NCBI GenBank assembly: GCA_028599115.1
Contig: JAQRMR010000076.1
Location: 1-32,512 of the forward strand
DNA: 32,512 nucleotides
Reading direction: 5' to 3'
From: Methyloprofundus sp.
GTDB taxonomy: Bacteria; Pseudomonadota; Gammaproteobacteria; Methylococcales; Methylomonadaceae
This document shows positions 21,810 through 31,192 of this stretch, one piece after another (positions within the stretch are counted from its first letter, which is position 1; each line of letters opens with the position of its first letter). The notes under the pieces are model-generated. The model saw nothing but the letters and a program-made list of their open reading frames with translations. It was not told the origin of the DNA and searched no databases. The translations under genes were made by a program, and so were the position numbers.

Positions 21810-23173
21810 TAGCCAAATATCCCTAAAACACTCAAAAAGACAATAAATACTGCAGCAGGTGCAACATAACTAACAAGATAGGTCCAAATTTCAAAATGCT
21901 TTTCCGTTTTTAGATTTAACTCTTCTTTTGTATGCCTATCATGCATGACTCTACCTGCAAAAATAGCAATTAAAAACCCGCCAATAGGTAACATTAAGTT
22001 TGCTGTTAAGTAATCTAAGAAACCAAAAAAGGTTAAACCAAAAAAGGTAACATCCGCCCAACTATTAAATGAAAATACGGTTCCTAAACCCATTAACCAA
22101 ACAGCCCCGCCCATTGCTAAACAAGCTTGATTTCTAGTAACTGTGAATTTCTCTATCACCCATGTAACAGCAGGCTCAATTAAAGAAATTGCTGATGATA
22201 ACGCAGCAAAAACAAGTAGAACAAAGAATAAAACCCCAAATAACCAACCGCCAGTCATATTACCAAATGCAATTGGTAAGGTTTGGAAGATAAGTCCTTC
22301 CCCAGCACCCGCCTCTAAGCCATTGGAAAAAACAATAGGAAAAATCGCCATACCTGATAAAAGCGCAACAACCGTATCTGCACCAGCAATCCAGAAAACT
22401 GTTTTAGCAATGGAAATATCTTTTGGTAAATAGGCGCCGTAAACCATAATAGCGCCCATACCCAAACTTAAAGTAAAAAAAGCATGCCCCATTGCAGTAA
22501 GTATACTGTTTGCTGTTAGCTCACTAAAATCAGGTTTAAATAGGAAGGCAAGACCTTCACTGTAATAACCTGTTGTCATCGCGTAAGCCACCAGTAAAAA
22601 AAGCAATACAAATAAACTAGGCATTAAAAAACGCACCGCTTTTTCTATCCCACCCTCTACACCACGAGCAACCACCGACATCGTTGCGACAATAAAAAAG
22701 GTATGCCAAAAGATTTGCTCACCTTGGCTAGCTTTTAATTCAGTAAATAAAGTGTTTATTTGTGCTGCACTCTCCCCTGAGAAGCTGCCTGTAAATGCTT
22801 TTACAACATAAGACAGTGACCAGCCCGCAATAACACTGTAATAAGATAAAATTAGAAAACCTGCTAAGGTCCCCATCCACCCTAAGTACTTCCAGTTTTC
22901 ATTTGCCCCAGCTTCTTTAGCAAGTGCTTTAATCGTATTAATAGGACACTGACCGCCTCTTCGACCCAGCATAATTTCCGCCATCATAATGGGAATTCCT
23001 ATTGCTGCAACGCAGAGCAAATAAACAATAACGAAGGCTCCCCCTCCATTTTCTCCTGCTATATAGGGGAACTTCCAAATATTCCCTAAGCCTACAGCTG
23101 ACCCTGTTGCTGCAAGTATAAAAGCAAAGCGAGAAGACCACGCACCATGCATTGATTTTTTTGAGTTGGCCAT
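21809..23173 (-). CDS. Sodium-dependent neurotransmitter:sodium symporter (NSS/SNF) family transporter
   Basis: WSSRFAFILAATGSAVGLGNIWKFPYIAGENGGGAFVIVYLL signature; multiple predicted TM helices. Confidence 0.95.
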   Translation of the reverse strand: MANSKKSMHGAWSSRFAFILAATGSAVGLGNIWKFPYIAGENGGGAFVIVYLLCVAAIGIPIMMAEIMLGRRGGQCPINTIKALAKEAGANENWKYLGWMGTLAGFLILSYYSVIAGWSLSYVVKAFTGSFSGESAAQINTLFTELKASQGEQIFWHTFFIVATMSVVARGVEGGIEKAVRFLMPSLFVLLFLLVAYAMTTGYYSEGLAFLFKPDFSELTANSILTAMGHAFFTLSLGMGAIMVYGAYLPKDISIAKTVFWIAGADTVVALLSGMAIFPIVFSNGLEAGAGEGLIFQTLPIAFGNMTGGWLFGVLFFVLLVFAALSSAISLIEPAVTWVIEKFTVTRNQACLAMGGAVWLMGLGTVFSFNSWADVTFFGLTFFGFLDYLTANLMLPIGGFLIAIFAGRVMHDRHTKEELNLKTEKHFEIWTYLVSYVAPAAVFIVFLSVLGIFG

Positions 23174-23351
23174 TAAGCACCCTATTTTTAAAAATTCATT
23201 TTTTACCAGTAAAAAAATTCAAGTAGAATACTGGTACGTTAATTTTAGACACACACTTGCACTCTTTCCGTATTTTTAGAAAGGAACCAGTGTTTGTTAT
23301 TCTGTATAGAATATACTTTTTACACCCAATTTAAAACAAATTTGGACACCT

Positions 23352-23834
23352 ATGGCCGGAAAAAAATCTAAGAAAAAAAAAGAATCCGATAATACCATTG
23401 CTAAAAACCGTTATGTCACACATGAATTCTTCATCGAAGAACGCTTTGAAGCAGGCATGGTTTTAGAAGGCTGGGAAGTCAAAAGCATGCGCGAAGGAAA
23501 AGTTCAGCTAAAAGAAAGCTATGTGTTTATTAAAAAAGGGGAAGTATGGATTTCTGGCATGCATATTTCAGCTCTAAACTCAGCATCTACACACATTACG
23601 CCTTACGCTACTCGGGTACGAAAACTATTATTACATGCTCAAGAAATCAGCAAGCTTATCGGTAGTGTTGAGCGCAAAGGATTCACTTTAGTACCTACTT
23701 TTTTATATTGGAAAAATAATAAAGTAAAATTAGAAATTGGCCTTGCTAAAGGTAAAAAACTTCATGACAAACGCGCCACAGAAAAAGATAGAGACTGGCA
23801 ACGCGAAAAAGCACGTAACTTAAAACTTAATTAA
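23352..23834 (+). CDS. smpB: SsrA-binding protein SmpB
   Basis: [49 protein letters not shown]...[21 protein letters not shown]. Confidence 0.98.
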   Translation: MAGKKSKKKKESDNTIAKNRYVTHEFFIEERFEAGMVLEGWEVKSMREGKVQLKESYVFIKKGEVWISGMHISALNSASTHITPYATRVRKLLLHAQEISKLIGSVERKGFTLVPTFLYWKNNKVKLEIGLAKGKKLHDKRATEKDRDWQREKARNLKLN

Positions 23835-23846
23835 AGGTAACAACGC

Positions 23847-24404
23847 ATGACTCAACTTCTTGATAGTAATAATAGCATTTTATTATTGGTTGATATTCAA
23901 ACACGATTAGTTAGCGCTATGCCTGAAGAGGCTGCTGAAAATATGCTTGAATATAGCAGCCGATTAGCAAAAACAGCTGATTTACTCAATATTCCTGTTT
24001 TTTTAACTGAGCAATACCCTCAAGGTTTAGGCTCAACCGTAGAAAGCTTAAATAATGAGCTAAACAGCAAAACTCAGCGCTTTGAAAAAACATATTTTTC
24101 TTGCTGCGCAGCTGAAGGCTTTATGGATGCTCTTGAGCAATCAGGCCGCAAACAAATCATAATAACTGGGCAAGAAGTCCACGTTTGCATCCTACAGTCA
24201 GCCCTTGAGCTGATGCAACAAGGCTACCAAGTTCACATTTTGGAAGATGCTAGCTGCTCTCGCAAAGCAGAACATAAATTTTACGCCCTACAAAGAATGC
24301 AACAAGCAGGCGCGACCATAAGCAACTTTGAATCCGTTTTATTTGAATGGCTAAAAGATGCAAAACACCCTAATTTCTCTGAAATTAGTCAACTATTACG
24401 CTAG
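23847..24404 (+). CDS. Isochorismatase-family cysteine hydrolase (YcaC-like)
   Basis: SILLLVDIQTRLVSAMPE; FLTEQYPQGLGST; ITGQEVHVCILQSALELMQQGYQVHILEDASCSR. Confidence 0.92.
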   Translation: MTQLLDSNNSILLLVDIQTRLVSAMPEEAAENMLEYSSRLAKTADLLNIPVFLTEQYPQGLGSTVESLNNELNSKTQRFEKTYFSCCAAEGFMDALEQSGRKQIIITGQEVHVCILQSALELMQQGYQVHILEDASCSRKAEHKFYALQRMQQAGATISNFESVLFEWLKDAKHPNFSEISQLLR

Positions 24405-24416
24405 TACCCTTTATTA

Positions 24417-24980
24417 ATGCCTAATTTTTTTAAACTCTCATTTCTCATCATTGCATTAACGATTAATAGCTGCGCAATTACAGGAAGCACCTCTAAAGCA
24501 GAAAAACGCAGAGCAGTACTAGTAATCAAAAATGATGCTTTAACACAGCTTTACCGAATAAAACCCGATGTTAAGCAACAAATTACGAGTGCCAGTGGCT
24601 ACGCCGTCTTTAGTAACGTAAACCTTATGTTACTTCTTGCTAGTATAGGTGGTGGTCATGGTGTTGTTACCAACAACCAAACAGGCCAACAAACCTATAT
24701 GAAAATGGGGGAGCTGGGAGTTGGCATGGGTGCAGGAGCCAAAGATTTCCGTGCTATTTTTATCTTCCATAACTCCACAAGTCTACAACGCTTTATTGAT
24801 CACGGCTGGATTGCGGGTATTAGTTCCGATGCCGCAGCAAAAGCAAGCGATAAAGGAGCAGCTATCGCCGGCTCTCTTGCTGCCGATAATGTAACTATTT
24901 ATCAAGTCACTGAATCTGGTTTGAGCATGCAAATCAGCCTAACAGGCACTAAATACTGGAAAAATGACGAACTCAATTAA
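24417..24980 (+). CDS. SYLF/Ysc84-domain lipoprotein
   Basis: Lipobox-like TINSC; SGYAVFSNVNLMLLLASIGGGHGVVTN...YMKMGELGVGMGAGAKDFRAIFIFHNSTSLQRFIDHGW. Confidence 0.8.
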   Translation: MPNFFKLSFLIIALTINSCAITGSTSKAEKRRAVLVIKNDALTQLYRIKPDVKQQITSASGYAVFSNVNLMLLLASIGGGHGVVTNNQTGQQTYMKMGELGVGMGAGAKDFRAIFIFHNSTSLQRFIDHGWIAGISSDAAAKASDKGAAIAGSLAADNVTIYQVTESGLSMQISLTGTKYWKNDELN

Positions 24981-25010
24981 CGGCTAATTCTTAGCGGTTA
25001 ATACCCTGCA

Positions 25011-25045
25011 CTGAAAATCATGGAAAAAGGAGCCATGATTTTCAG
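25011..25045. terminator. 13-bp perfect palindrome between convergent genes (possible bidirectional terminator)
   Basis: CTGAAAATCATGG (25011-25023), 9-nt loop, CCATGATTTTCAG (25033-25045). Confidence 0.45.
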
Positions 25046-25058
25046 TAAAAGCGTGCAA

Positions 25059-25208
25059 TTATTTAAAAACCCACTTTCCATCTGAGCAAGTATAGGGACC
25101 AATAACCGTCCCTTCAGGGTGCTTCTCGCCATCATAAGTACACTCTGCCAATGCCGCTGTACTCAACAATATATTAAAAATCAGTGTCATAAAAATACAT
25201 TTCTTCAT
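25059..25208 (-). CDS. Small secreted protein (49 aa), possibly DUF1496-like
   Basis: Manual translation MKKCIFMTLIFNILLSTAALAECTYDGEKHPEGTVIGPYTCSDGKWVFK*: signal peptide plus short Cys-containing domain. Not in the ORF track (under 60 aa). An AGGAAAAAT-type SD lies upstream. Confidence 0.6.
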   Translation of the reverse strand: MKKCIFMTLIFNILLSTAALAECTYDGEKHPEGTVIGPYTCSDGKWVFK

Positions 25209-25227
25209 TTATTTTTCCTCGTTGATT

Positions 25228-25761
25228 TTAAATAGCAAATTTGTATCCTGGTAAAGCGACTACCACCTCTACATTACTACTTGTCTCACTCACTATGCCA
25301 CCAAGCTTGGCAATATCTTCAGCATGTAAAACAATATGCTGCCCTTGTGCACACGGAATAATAGTCGATGCAAAAACTTGAATCATCTTGTTATTTTCTT
25401 TATTTTTAAGCAATAAATATCGGTTTACATAATCAACACTATGGCAAACAGCTGCATTGCCTTTTTTTAACTGTGCTATCCCTGATTTAACTAAAGTATC
25501 AAAAACCCCACCGACTAATGGAGCCACTTCTTCAGCTCCAGCGCCAGAACTCATACCATCAATAATTGGTGAAGCGAGTGTCATAATCGCTAAAAAAACA
25601 TTCACCAGCATAAAATTTCTGATCGCTTTTAACATTAAGGGACTAGGTGGTGGATTTTTCTGTTCGGCAGACAAAAGCCGAAATGCTAACATCGAAAGCA
25701 AAAAAACTAAGCCGGGCAAGCCGACTTTCAAAACCTCTATAATATTCCAGTCTTCCATCAT
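25228..25761 (-). CDS. Hypothetical membrane protein (two predicted N-terminal TM segments)
   Basis: 177-aa ORF with hydrophobic segments VGLPGLVFLLSMLAFRLL and NFMLVNVFLAIMTLASPII; no family recognised. Confidence 0.6.
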   Translation of the reverse strand: MMEDWNIIEVLKVGLPGLVFLLSMLAFRLLSAEQKNPPPSPLMLKAIRNFMLVNVFLAIMTLASPIIDGMSSGAGAEEVAPLVGGVFDTLVKSGIAQLKKGNAAVCHSVDYVNRYLLLKNKENNKMIQVFASTIIPCAQGQHIVLHAEDIAKLGGIVSETSSNVEVVVALPGYKFAI

Positions 25762-25864
25762 TCGACCTCACACATTTATTTTTGTAATCAGCTTATTAAT
25801 CAAGCAACTAACAAACAAGATGATTACATCATAAATTTAATGAAAAACCAATGCGTTCAAAAAA

Positions 25865-27457
25865 TCAACCACCTTGGCTAGCTAAATATTCGTCATACGT
25901 GCCTTTAAAATCAACAATTCCATCTGCTTTCATTTCTAAAACCCGCGTTGCTAATGATGAAACAAACTCTCTATCATGGCTCACAAAAATAATCGTACCC
26001 GGGTAATTTTCTAAGGCTAAGTTTAGTGATTCGATAGATTCCATATCCAAATGGTTAGTTGGCTCATCTAATAATAGAATATTATTACGTTGCAACATTA
26101 ACTTACCAAAAATCATGCGCCCTTTTTCACCACCAGACAAAACTTTCGCTTTTTTAGCAATATCATCATGAGAGAATAATAAACGCCCCAAAATACCACG
26201 CACCGCTTGATCATCATCTGAAGGTTTACGCCATTGAGTCATCCAATCAATCAGCTGTAATTCATTAGCGAAATCAGGAGCATGATCCTGCGCGCAATAA
26301 CCAACATCTGAATTTTCCGACCATTTAATACTTCCTGCACTTGCGTCTATTTCACCCGCAAGGCACCTCATTAGGGTTGTTTTACCAATACCATTTTCAC
26401 CAATAACGGCAATACGCTCACCAACTTCTACGGTTAAATTAAATTTTTCAAATAAAGTATCTTCACCCTCATAAGCTTTTCCTAAGCTCTCTACCTCTAA
26501 AGCAAGACGGTGTAATTTTTTGATTTGCTCAAAACGTATAAAAGGATTTTGACGGCTCGATGGTTTCACTTCATCTAAATTAATTTTATCTAGCTTTTTA
26601 GCACGTGATGTTGCTTGTTTTGATTTTGATGCATTGGCAGAAAAACGACTAACAAAGGCCTTTAACTGATCAATTTCTGTTTGTTTTTTAGCATTATTAG
26701 ACAATAACTGCTCATTCACTAACGTCGATGCCGTCATGTAATCATCATAGTTTCCTGGATATAAGCGCAATTCACCGTAATCTAAATCTGCCATGTGCGT
26801 ACAGACACTATTCAAGAAATGTCTATCATGAGAAATAATGACCATGGTACATTTACGCTCATTCAGCGTATCTTCTAACCAACGAATCGCATTAATATCC
26901 AAGTTATTTGTCGGCTCATCTAATAACATAATATCAGGATCAGAAAATAACACCTGAGCTAATAACACACGTAATTTCCAACCCGGTGCAACAGCACTCA
27001 TCAAGCCATAATGTTGCTCTGTTGGTATCCCTACCCCTTCTAGCAACTCACCTGCTCGCGCTTCTGCCGTATAACCATCCATTTCAGCAAATTCAGATTC
27101 TAATTCTGCTGCACGCATACCGTCAGCTTCCGTCATATCAGGGTTAGCATAAATCGCATCTCTCTCTGATTTAACCGCCCACAATTCAGCATGGCCCATA
27201 ATAACCGTATCAATCACAGCATATTCTTCATAAGCAAATTGATCTTGATTTAACTTACCGATGCGTTCATGAGGATCTTTACCAACATTACCTGCTGAGG
27301 CATCTAAATCACCCGTCAAAATTTTCATGAAAGTTGATTTTCCGCAACCATTCGCGCCAATTAGTCCGTAACGATTTCCGTTACCAAATTTAACAGAAAC
27401 GTCTTCAAAAAGTGGCTTAGCACCAAATTGCATGGTGATATTTGCAGTTGTTAGCAT
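25865..27457 (-). CDS. ybiT: ABC-F family ATPase, YbiT-like
   Basis: Two ABC domains ([47 protein letters not shown]). 530 aa and closely similar to YbiT through the N-terminus and linker ([23 protein letters not shown]). Confidence 0.93.
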   Translation of the reverse strand: MLTTANITMQFGAKPLFEDVSVKFGNGNRYGLIGANGCGKSTFMKILTGDLDASAGNVGKDPHERIGKLNQDQFAYEEYAVIDTVIMGHAELWAVKSERDAIYANPDMTEADGMRAAELESEFAEMDGYTAEARAGELLEGVGIPTEQHYGLMSAVAPGWKLRVLLAQVLFSDPDIMLLDEPTNNLDINAIRWLEDTLNERKCTMVIISHDRHFLNSVCTHMADLDYGELRLYPGNYDDYMTASTLVNEQLLSNNAKKQTEIDQLKAFVSRFSANASKSKQATSRAKKLDKINLDEVKPSSRQNPFIRFEQIKKLHRLALEVESLGKAYEGEDTLFEKFNLTVEVGERIAVIGENGIGKTTLMRCLAGEIDASAGSIKWSENSDVGYCAQDHAPDFANELQLIDWMTQWRKPSDDDQAVRGILGRLLFSHDDIAKKAKVLSGGEKGRMIFGKLMLQRNNILLLDEPTNHLDMESIESLNLALENYPGTIIFVSHDREFVSSLATRVLEMKADGIVDFKGTYDEYLASQGG

Positions 27458-27538
27458 TATGTATCCAAATAGGGGGCAAAAATATGAAAGAGCGCGTATT
27501 TTACGTGTTTTTACAGCGCTAAGCTAAGTATATCTTCG

Positions 27539-28447
27539 TTAATCTTTATTTCGCCTAAAACATAACACTTTCAAACCTTTAGCTTCCGCTTCTTTATACA
27601 CTTCAGGTGGTTTTATATGGGCTATTAATTGATAGCTGGGTGCTAAATCTTGCATATGCTGCAATAAAAAGTCCTCGCCTAACTCCGGCGCATTCAAACA
27701 TAAAACTAAGGTGCTTTCAGGCGCCATAAATTGATCCAATCGGCGCAAAATTTTAGGATAATCGCGGGCGATATCAACACTGCCTTTTTGCAAGGTCGGC
27801 GGGTCACAAACTAACAAATCAAAAGGTCCGCGTTTTTTAAATCGGCTAAAAGAATTAAATATATTCAGCTTTTCAAAACGCACTGCCGTTAAATCTTGAT
27901 GATTTAAACGATGATTTTCACGCCCTACACTTAGTGCCGCACTACTCATATCAACATTTAAAACAGATCTCGCCCCGCCAGCGATAGCCGCAACAGAAAA
28001 GCCACAGGTATAGGAAAATAAATTTAGCACACGCTGGTTTTTACTATGCGCTTGCACCCAAGCACGGCCTTTTTGCATATCTAAAAACAAGCCCGTATTC
28101 CTAGCCTTGCCTAAACTTAGTTTAAATTGTAACCCACCTTCCGTCATCGCTAATTCAGCAATAGCCTCACCTTTAATCACATCAATAGGGCCCTTTAATT
28201 GGTAACGATGTTGCAACTGAATACTTTTACATTCAGGTAATAAACCCTGTAATACTTCTGCTAACTCTGCAATGGCTGCTTCTGATTCCGGTTCAAACAA
28301 AGTGATCAAAATAACCGGCGCTAACCAGTCAATCGTCACATGCTTTAAGCCCTCATAAGCATGCCCTCGCCCATGAAACAATCGCTGTGATTGCTCTATT
28401 TGACTCGGTCGTTGTATATATTGATTAATCTGGCTTAATTGACTCAC
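27539..28447 (-). CDS. Class I SAM-dependent methyltransferase (RlmI/RlmK-like family)
   Basis: GLFLDMQKGRAWVQ...RVLNLFSYTCGFSVAAIAGGARSVLNVDMSSAAL...FDLLVCDPPTLQKGS. Confidence 0.88.
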   Translation of the reverse strand: MSQLSQINQYIQRPSQIEQSQRLFHGRGHAYEGLKHVTIDWLAPVILITLFEPESEAAIAELAEVLQGLLPECKSIQLQHRYQLKGPIDVIKGEAIAELAMTEGGLQFKLSLGKARNTGLFLDMQKGRAWVQAHSKNQRVLNLFSYTCGFSVAAIAGGARSVLNVDMSSAALSVGRENHRLNHQDLTAVRFEKLNIFNSFSRFKKRGPFDLLVCDPPTLQKGSVDIARDYPKILRRLDQFMAPESTLVLCLNAPELGEDFLLQHMQDLAPSYQLIAHIKPPEVYKEAEAKGLKVLCFRRNKD

Positions 28448-28715
28448 TGTTTACTCTCATTAAAATTAATCTTGCAACTCAATACCGCCTGAGCCATTAA
28501 AGACTATTAATTATAAGAGTATACCGTGTGGTATTTCAGAAAATATCTGATGCAATAGGTTTAGGTGGCTACTCACTATATAAAAAAACCATCAAATCAA
28601 GTTAGCTTTTTTAAAACGGTTTCGCCGTGGTTTACGGTTATCAAAACTTGACACAACAAACACTGTGGATAAACACAGCTAGCATTTATTAAGGCGATTT
28701 TGCCTTACTTATCGG

Positions 28716-28999
28716 CTAATATTGTTTAAATATCGAACACCACAGTAACCATAATTTTAGCCCACTACCCACAAAAAGCTTACGCACCGCACTATAAAAT
28801 ATTGGAATAAATACAAGAAAATAGATAACGGTAAAAACCTTTGTTGTCGAATTCATCACTGATGAGCCCGCTGCGCCACCATTAAGTAAAAATGCGATAA
28901 ATAACCACCCTCCTCCTCCAATGCCAAGATAAATAAAGGTAATGAATAATTTACTAAACAACACAACACAAGCACTACATTGTCATCTTTTTTAGTCAT
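28716..28999 (-). pseudogene. Small membrane-protein gene, probably frame-disrupted by a 5-bp tandem duplication
   Basis: ORF track gives a GTG-start 82-aa ORF at 28716..28964. An SD (AAGAGGT) and ATG lie upstream at 28999 (MTKKDDNVVLVL) in another frame. Removing one of two AACAC units (28960-28969, plus strand) joins them into MTKKDDNVVLVLFSKLFITFIYLGIGGGG.... Confidence 0.5.
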
Positions 29000-29201
29000 G
29001 CTAACTACCTCTTAACTGTTTATTAGACCGAATACACTCAATGTCCTTCAGCTATCTCGCTATATTAATTTAGATTTACAATTTAAGTTAATGTTTTTAT
29101 CTATATAAATTCGGGGTTTTCTTTAATCACTCAATTTAAACAAGCTATAAATATCTGGCACAGCGTATAATCATCAATTTACTTTTACAGCTGGTTTTCC
29201 C

Positions 29202-29483
29202 ATGAAATTACTTGTTCGCAATCTAACACGCAATACCTCTGAGGCTGAATTAAAAGCTCTATTCCAGCCATTTGGTACGGTGCAATCTTGTACTTTAGTT
29301 TTAGATAAAGATACGCAAATATCCAAAGGTTTTGGTTTTATTGAAATGCCTAAAGTCGGTGAGGCAAAAGCCGCAATGAAAAGCTTAAATGGTACTAGCG
29401 TCTCGGGCAGCAAAATTCGCGTTAAAAAATCAGAAGCACCTAGCGCAGTAGAAAGCACTGAAACGCCTGAAAACGATGCGTAG
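29202..29483 (+). CDS. RNA recognition motif (RRM) RNA-binding protein
   Basis: RNP2-like KLLVRNLT and RNP1-like KGFGFIEM. Confidence 0.93.
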   Translation: MKLLVRNLTRNTSEAELKALFQPFGTVQSCTLVLDKDTQISKGFGFIEMPKVGEAKAAMKSLNGTSVSGSKIRVKKSEAPSAVESTETPENDA

Positions 29484-30096
29484 TCAGCATAATCCAGACC
29501 CTTTGCACGGTATAACTTTGCAAGTTTTGCTTCAGGAATTAGTTGATCATTTTGGCTGGCCGACTCTAGCGCAAAAAATTAATCTCAATTGCTTTGCTAA
29601 TGACCCTAGCCTAAAATCAAGCTTAAAATTTCTACGAAAAACGCCGTGGGCGCGAAATAAAGTTGAGCAGTTGTATCTAAGCTACCTGAAAGAACAACAG
29701 GAACAAACGCAATCTCCTTACCAACCTAAAACCAAGAATATGCCTTTAAAAACTTTTTTAAATACCGTAAAAGCAGATAAACACGTTAGCTTTGCTGAAA
29801 CCCAAACTATTATCAACGAATGTTATGACTACACCCCAACCACATTCAGCAATGGTATAGGCGAGCAAGCCGTTACCAATGAGGCTGGCAGCAACGAAGG
29901 TTCTTGTAAGATTTTCGCATTTGCGCAACTTAACCAATTAACGCCAGCGCAAACTTTAAATTTATTTGGTGATTATTACCACGATGAGGTATTAAAAGAC
30001 CCTGAAGGCACCAGCCATCAGAATATCAGAAATTTTATACTTTCTGGTTGGCAAGGCATCCAATTTACTGCCGATAATACGCTAGTTTTAAAGTAA
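29476..30096 (+). CDS. Fusion protein: N-terminal VF530 (DUF2132) DNA-binding domain and C-terminal HopJ-type domain
   Basis: N-term [23 protein letters not shown]...[30 protein letters not shown] (VF530). C-term [52 protein letters not shown]...[17 protein letters not shown] (HopJ). Confidence 0.85.
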   Translation: MRSQHNPDPLHGITLQVLLQELVDHFGWPTLAQKINLNCFANDPSLKSSLKFLRKTPWARNKVEQLYLSYLKEQQEQTQSPYQPKTKNMPLKTFLNTVKADKHVSFAETQTIINECYDYTPTTFSNGIGEQAVTNEAGSNEGSCKIFAFAQLNQLTPAQTLNLFGDYYHDEVLKDPEGTSHQNIRNFILSGWQGIQFTADNTLVLK

Positions 30097-30097
30097 C

Positions 30098-31141
30098 ATG
30101 CACAAGCAAGTCGATTACTTAATTATTGGCCAGGGATTGGCCGGTAGTTTACTTGCTTGGGAATTAATTCAACGCGGGATTACAGTACATATTGTTGATA
30201 ACAATCAAGAAAACGCCTCTCAAGTCGCGGCAGGCTTAATTAATCCCGTTACGGGAATGCGCTTGGTTAAAAATGAGGGCATTGAAAACTTATTGCCTTG
30301 TGCTAAACAAACCTATCAATCTCTTGGTCATTTCTTTAAAACAGATTTCTATCAAAAAAAAACCTTACTTCGTATTGTCCGCAACGAGAAAGAGTTAAAA
30401 AAATACCAGCAACGCTTATTAGACCCTAGTTATTTAGACTTCTTAAGCAGTGAGCTAAAACCAACTCCAGCAGAATTAATTGCTCCGCTAGGCTTAATTC
30501 AGCAAAAACAAACGGGCTATTTAGCAACCGTTCCCTTACTCAAGCAGCTAAAAGAATTCTTCCAAAGTAAACAGTGCTACCAAGCAACAAACTTTGACTA
30601 CCAAGCGCTGACATTCGGAAACCCTTTCTCTTGGCAAGGCTTACGCGCCAAAAAAGTCATTTTTTGCGAAGGTTACCAAGCCATTAATAACCCTTGGTTC
30701 CAGTACCTCCCTTTTCAGCTCGCTAAAGGTGAAATTTTAACATTTAAAAACAATACCCCCGTCATTCCAGAGATGCTCAATTACGGTCGTTGGTTTATCC
30801 CATCATCCGCGCAAGAATTCCGTATTGGTGCGACATTTGAAAATAATGTTATCGACACACAGCCTACTGAACAGGCAAAAACTGATTTAATAGCCGCTTT
30901 ACATAAAGTCTACCCTAGCCTTAAATCAGCCCAACTCATTAAACACCAAGCTAATATACGCCCGACTACTTTAGATAAATCACCATTTATTGAACAGCAT
31001 CCCGAACATAAAAATCTTTATATCTTCAATGGTTTTGGCTCAAAGGGAAGTTTACAAATTCCTTTTTATAGCCAGCAGTTTGTTGATTATTTGAGCAGTA
31101 ACAGCTCTCTGCGCAAACCCCTAATACAGCAAAGTTATTAG
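30098..31141 (+). CDS. FAD-dependent oxidoreductase (DAO family)
   Basis: Rossmann motif DYLIIGQGLAGSLLAWELIQRGITVHIVD; C-terminal IRPTTLDKSPFIEQ...NLYIFNGFGSKGSLQIPF. Confidence 0.9.
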   Translation: MHKQVDYLIIGQGLAGSLLAWELIQRGITVHIVDNNQENASQVAAGLINPVTGMRLVKNEGIENLLPCAKQTYQSLGHFFKTDFYQKKTLLRIVRNEKELKKYQQRLLDPSYLDFLSSELKPTPAELIAPLGLIQQKQTGYLATVPLLKQLKEFFQSKQCYQATNFDYQALTFGNPFSWQGLRAKKVIFCEGYQAINNPWFQYLPFQLAKGEILTFKNNTPVIPEMLNYGRWFIPSSAQEFRIGATFENNVIDTQPTEQAKTDLIAALHKVYPSLKSAQLIKHQANIRPTTLDKSPFIEQHPEHKNLYIFNGFGSKGSLQIPFYSQQFVDYLSSNSSLRKPLIQQSY

Positions 31142-31192
31142 GCAAAAGCTATCCCGAAGAATTTAAAATCCGCTTAACCATTGACAGGGCTT

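Noticed and set aside
22938-23180. 80-aa minus-strand ORF overlapping the transporter gene
   Set aside because: Out-of-frame reading of the NSS transporter N-terminus.
29174-29458. 94-aa minus-strand ORF
   Set aside because: Antisense to the RRM gene, whose plus-strand product has clear RNP motifs.
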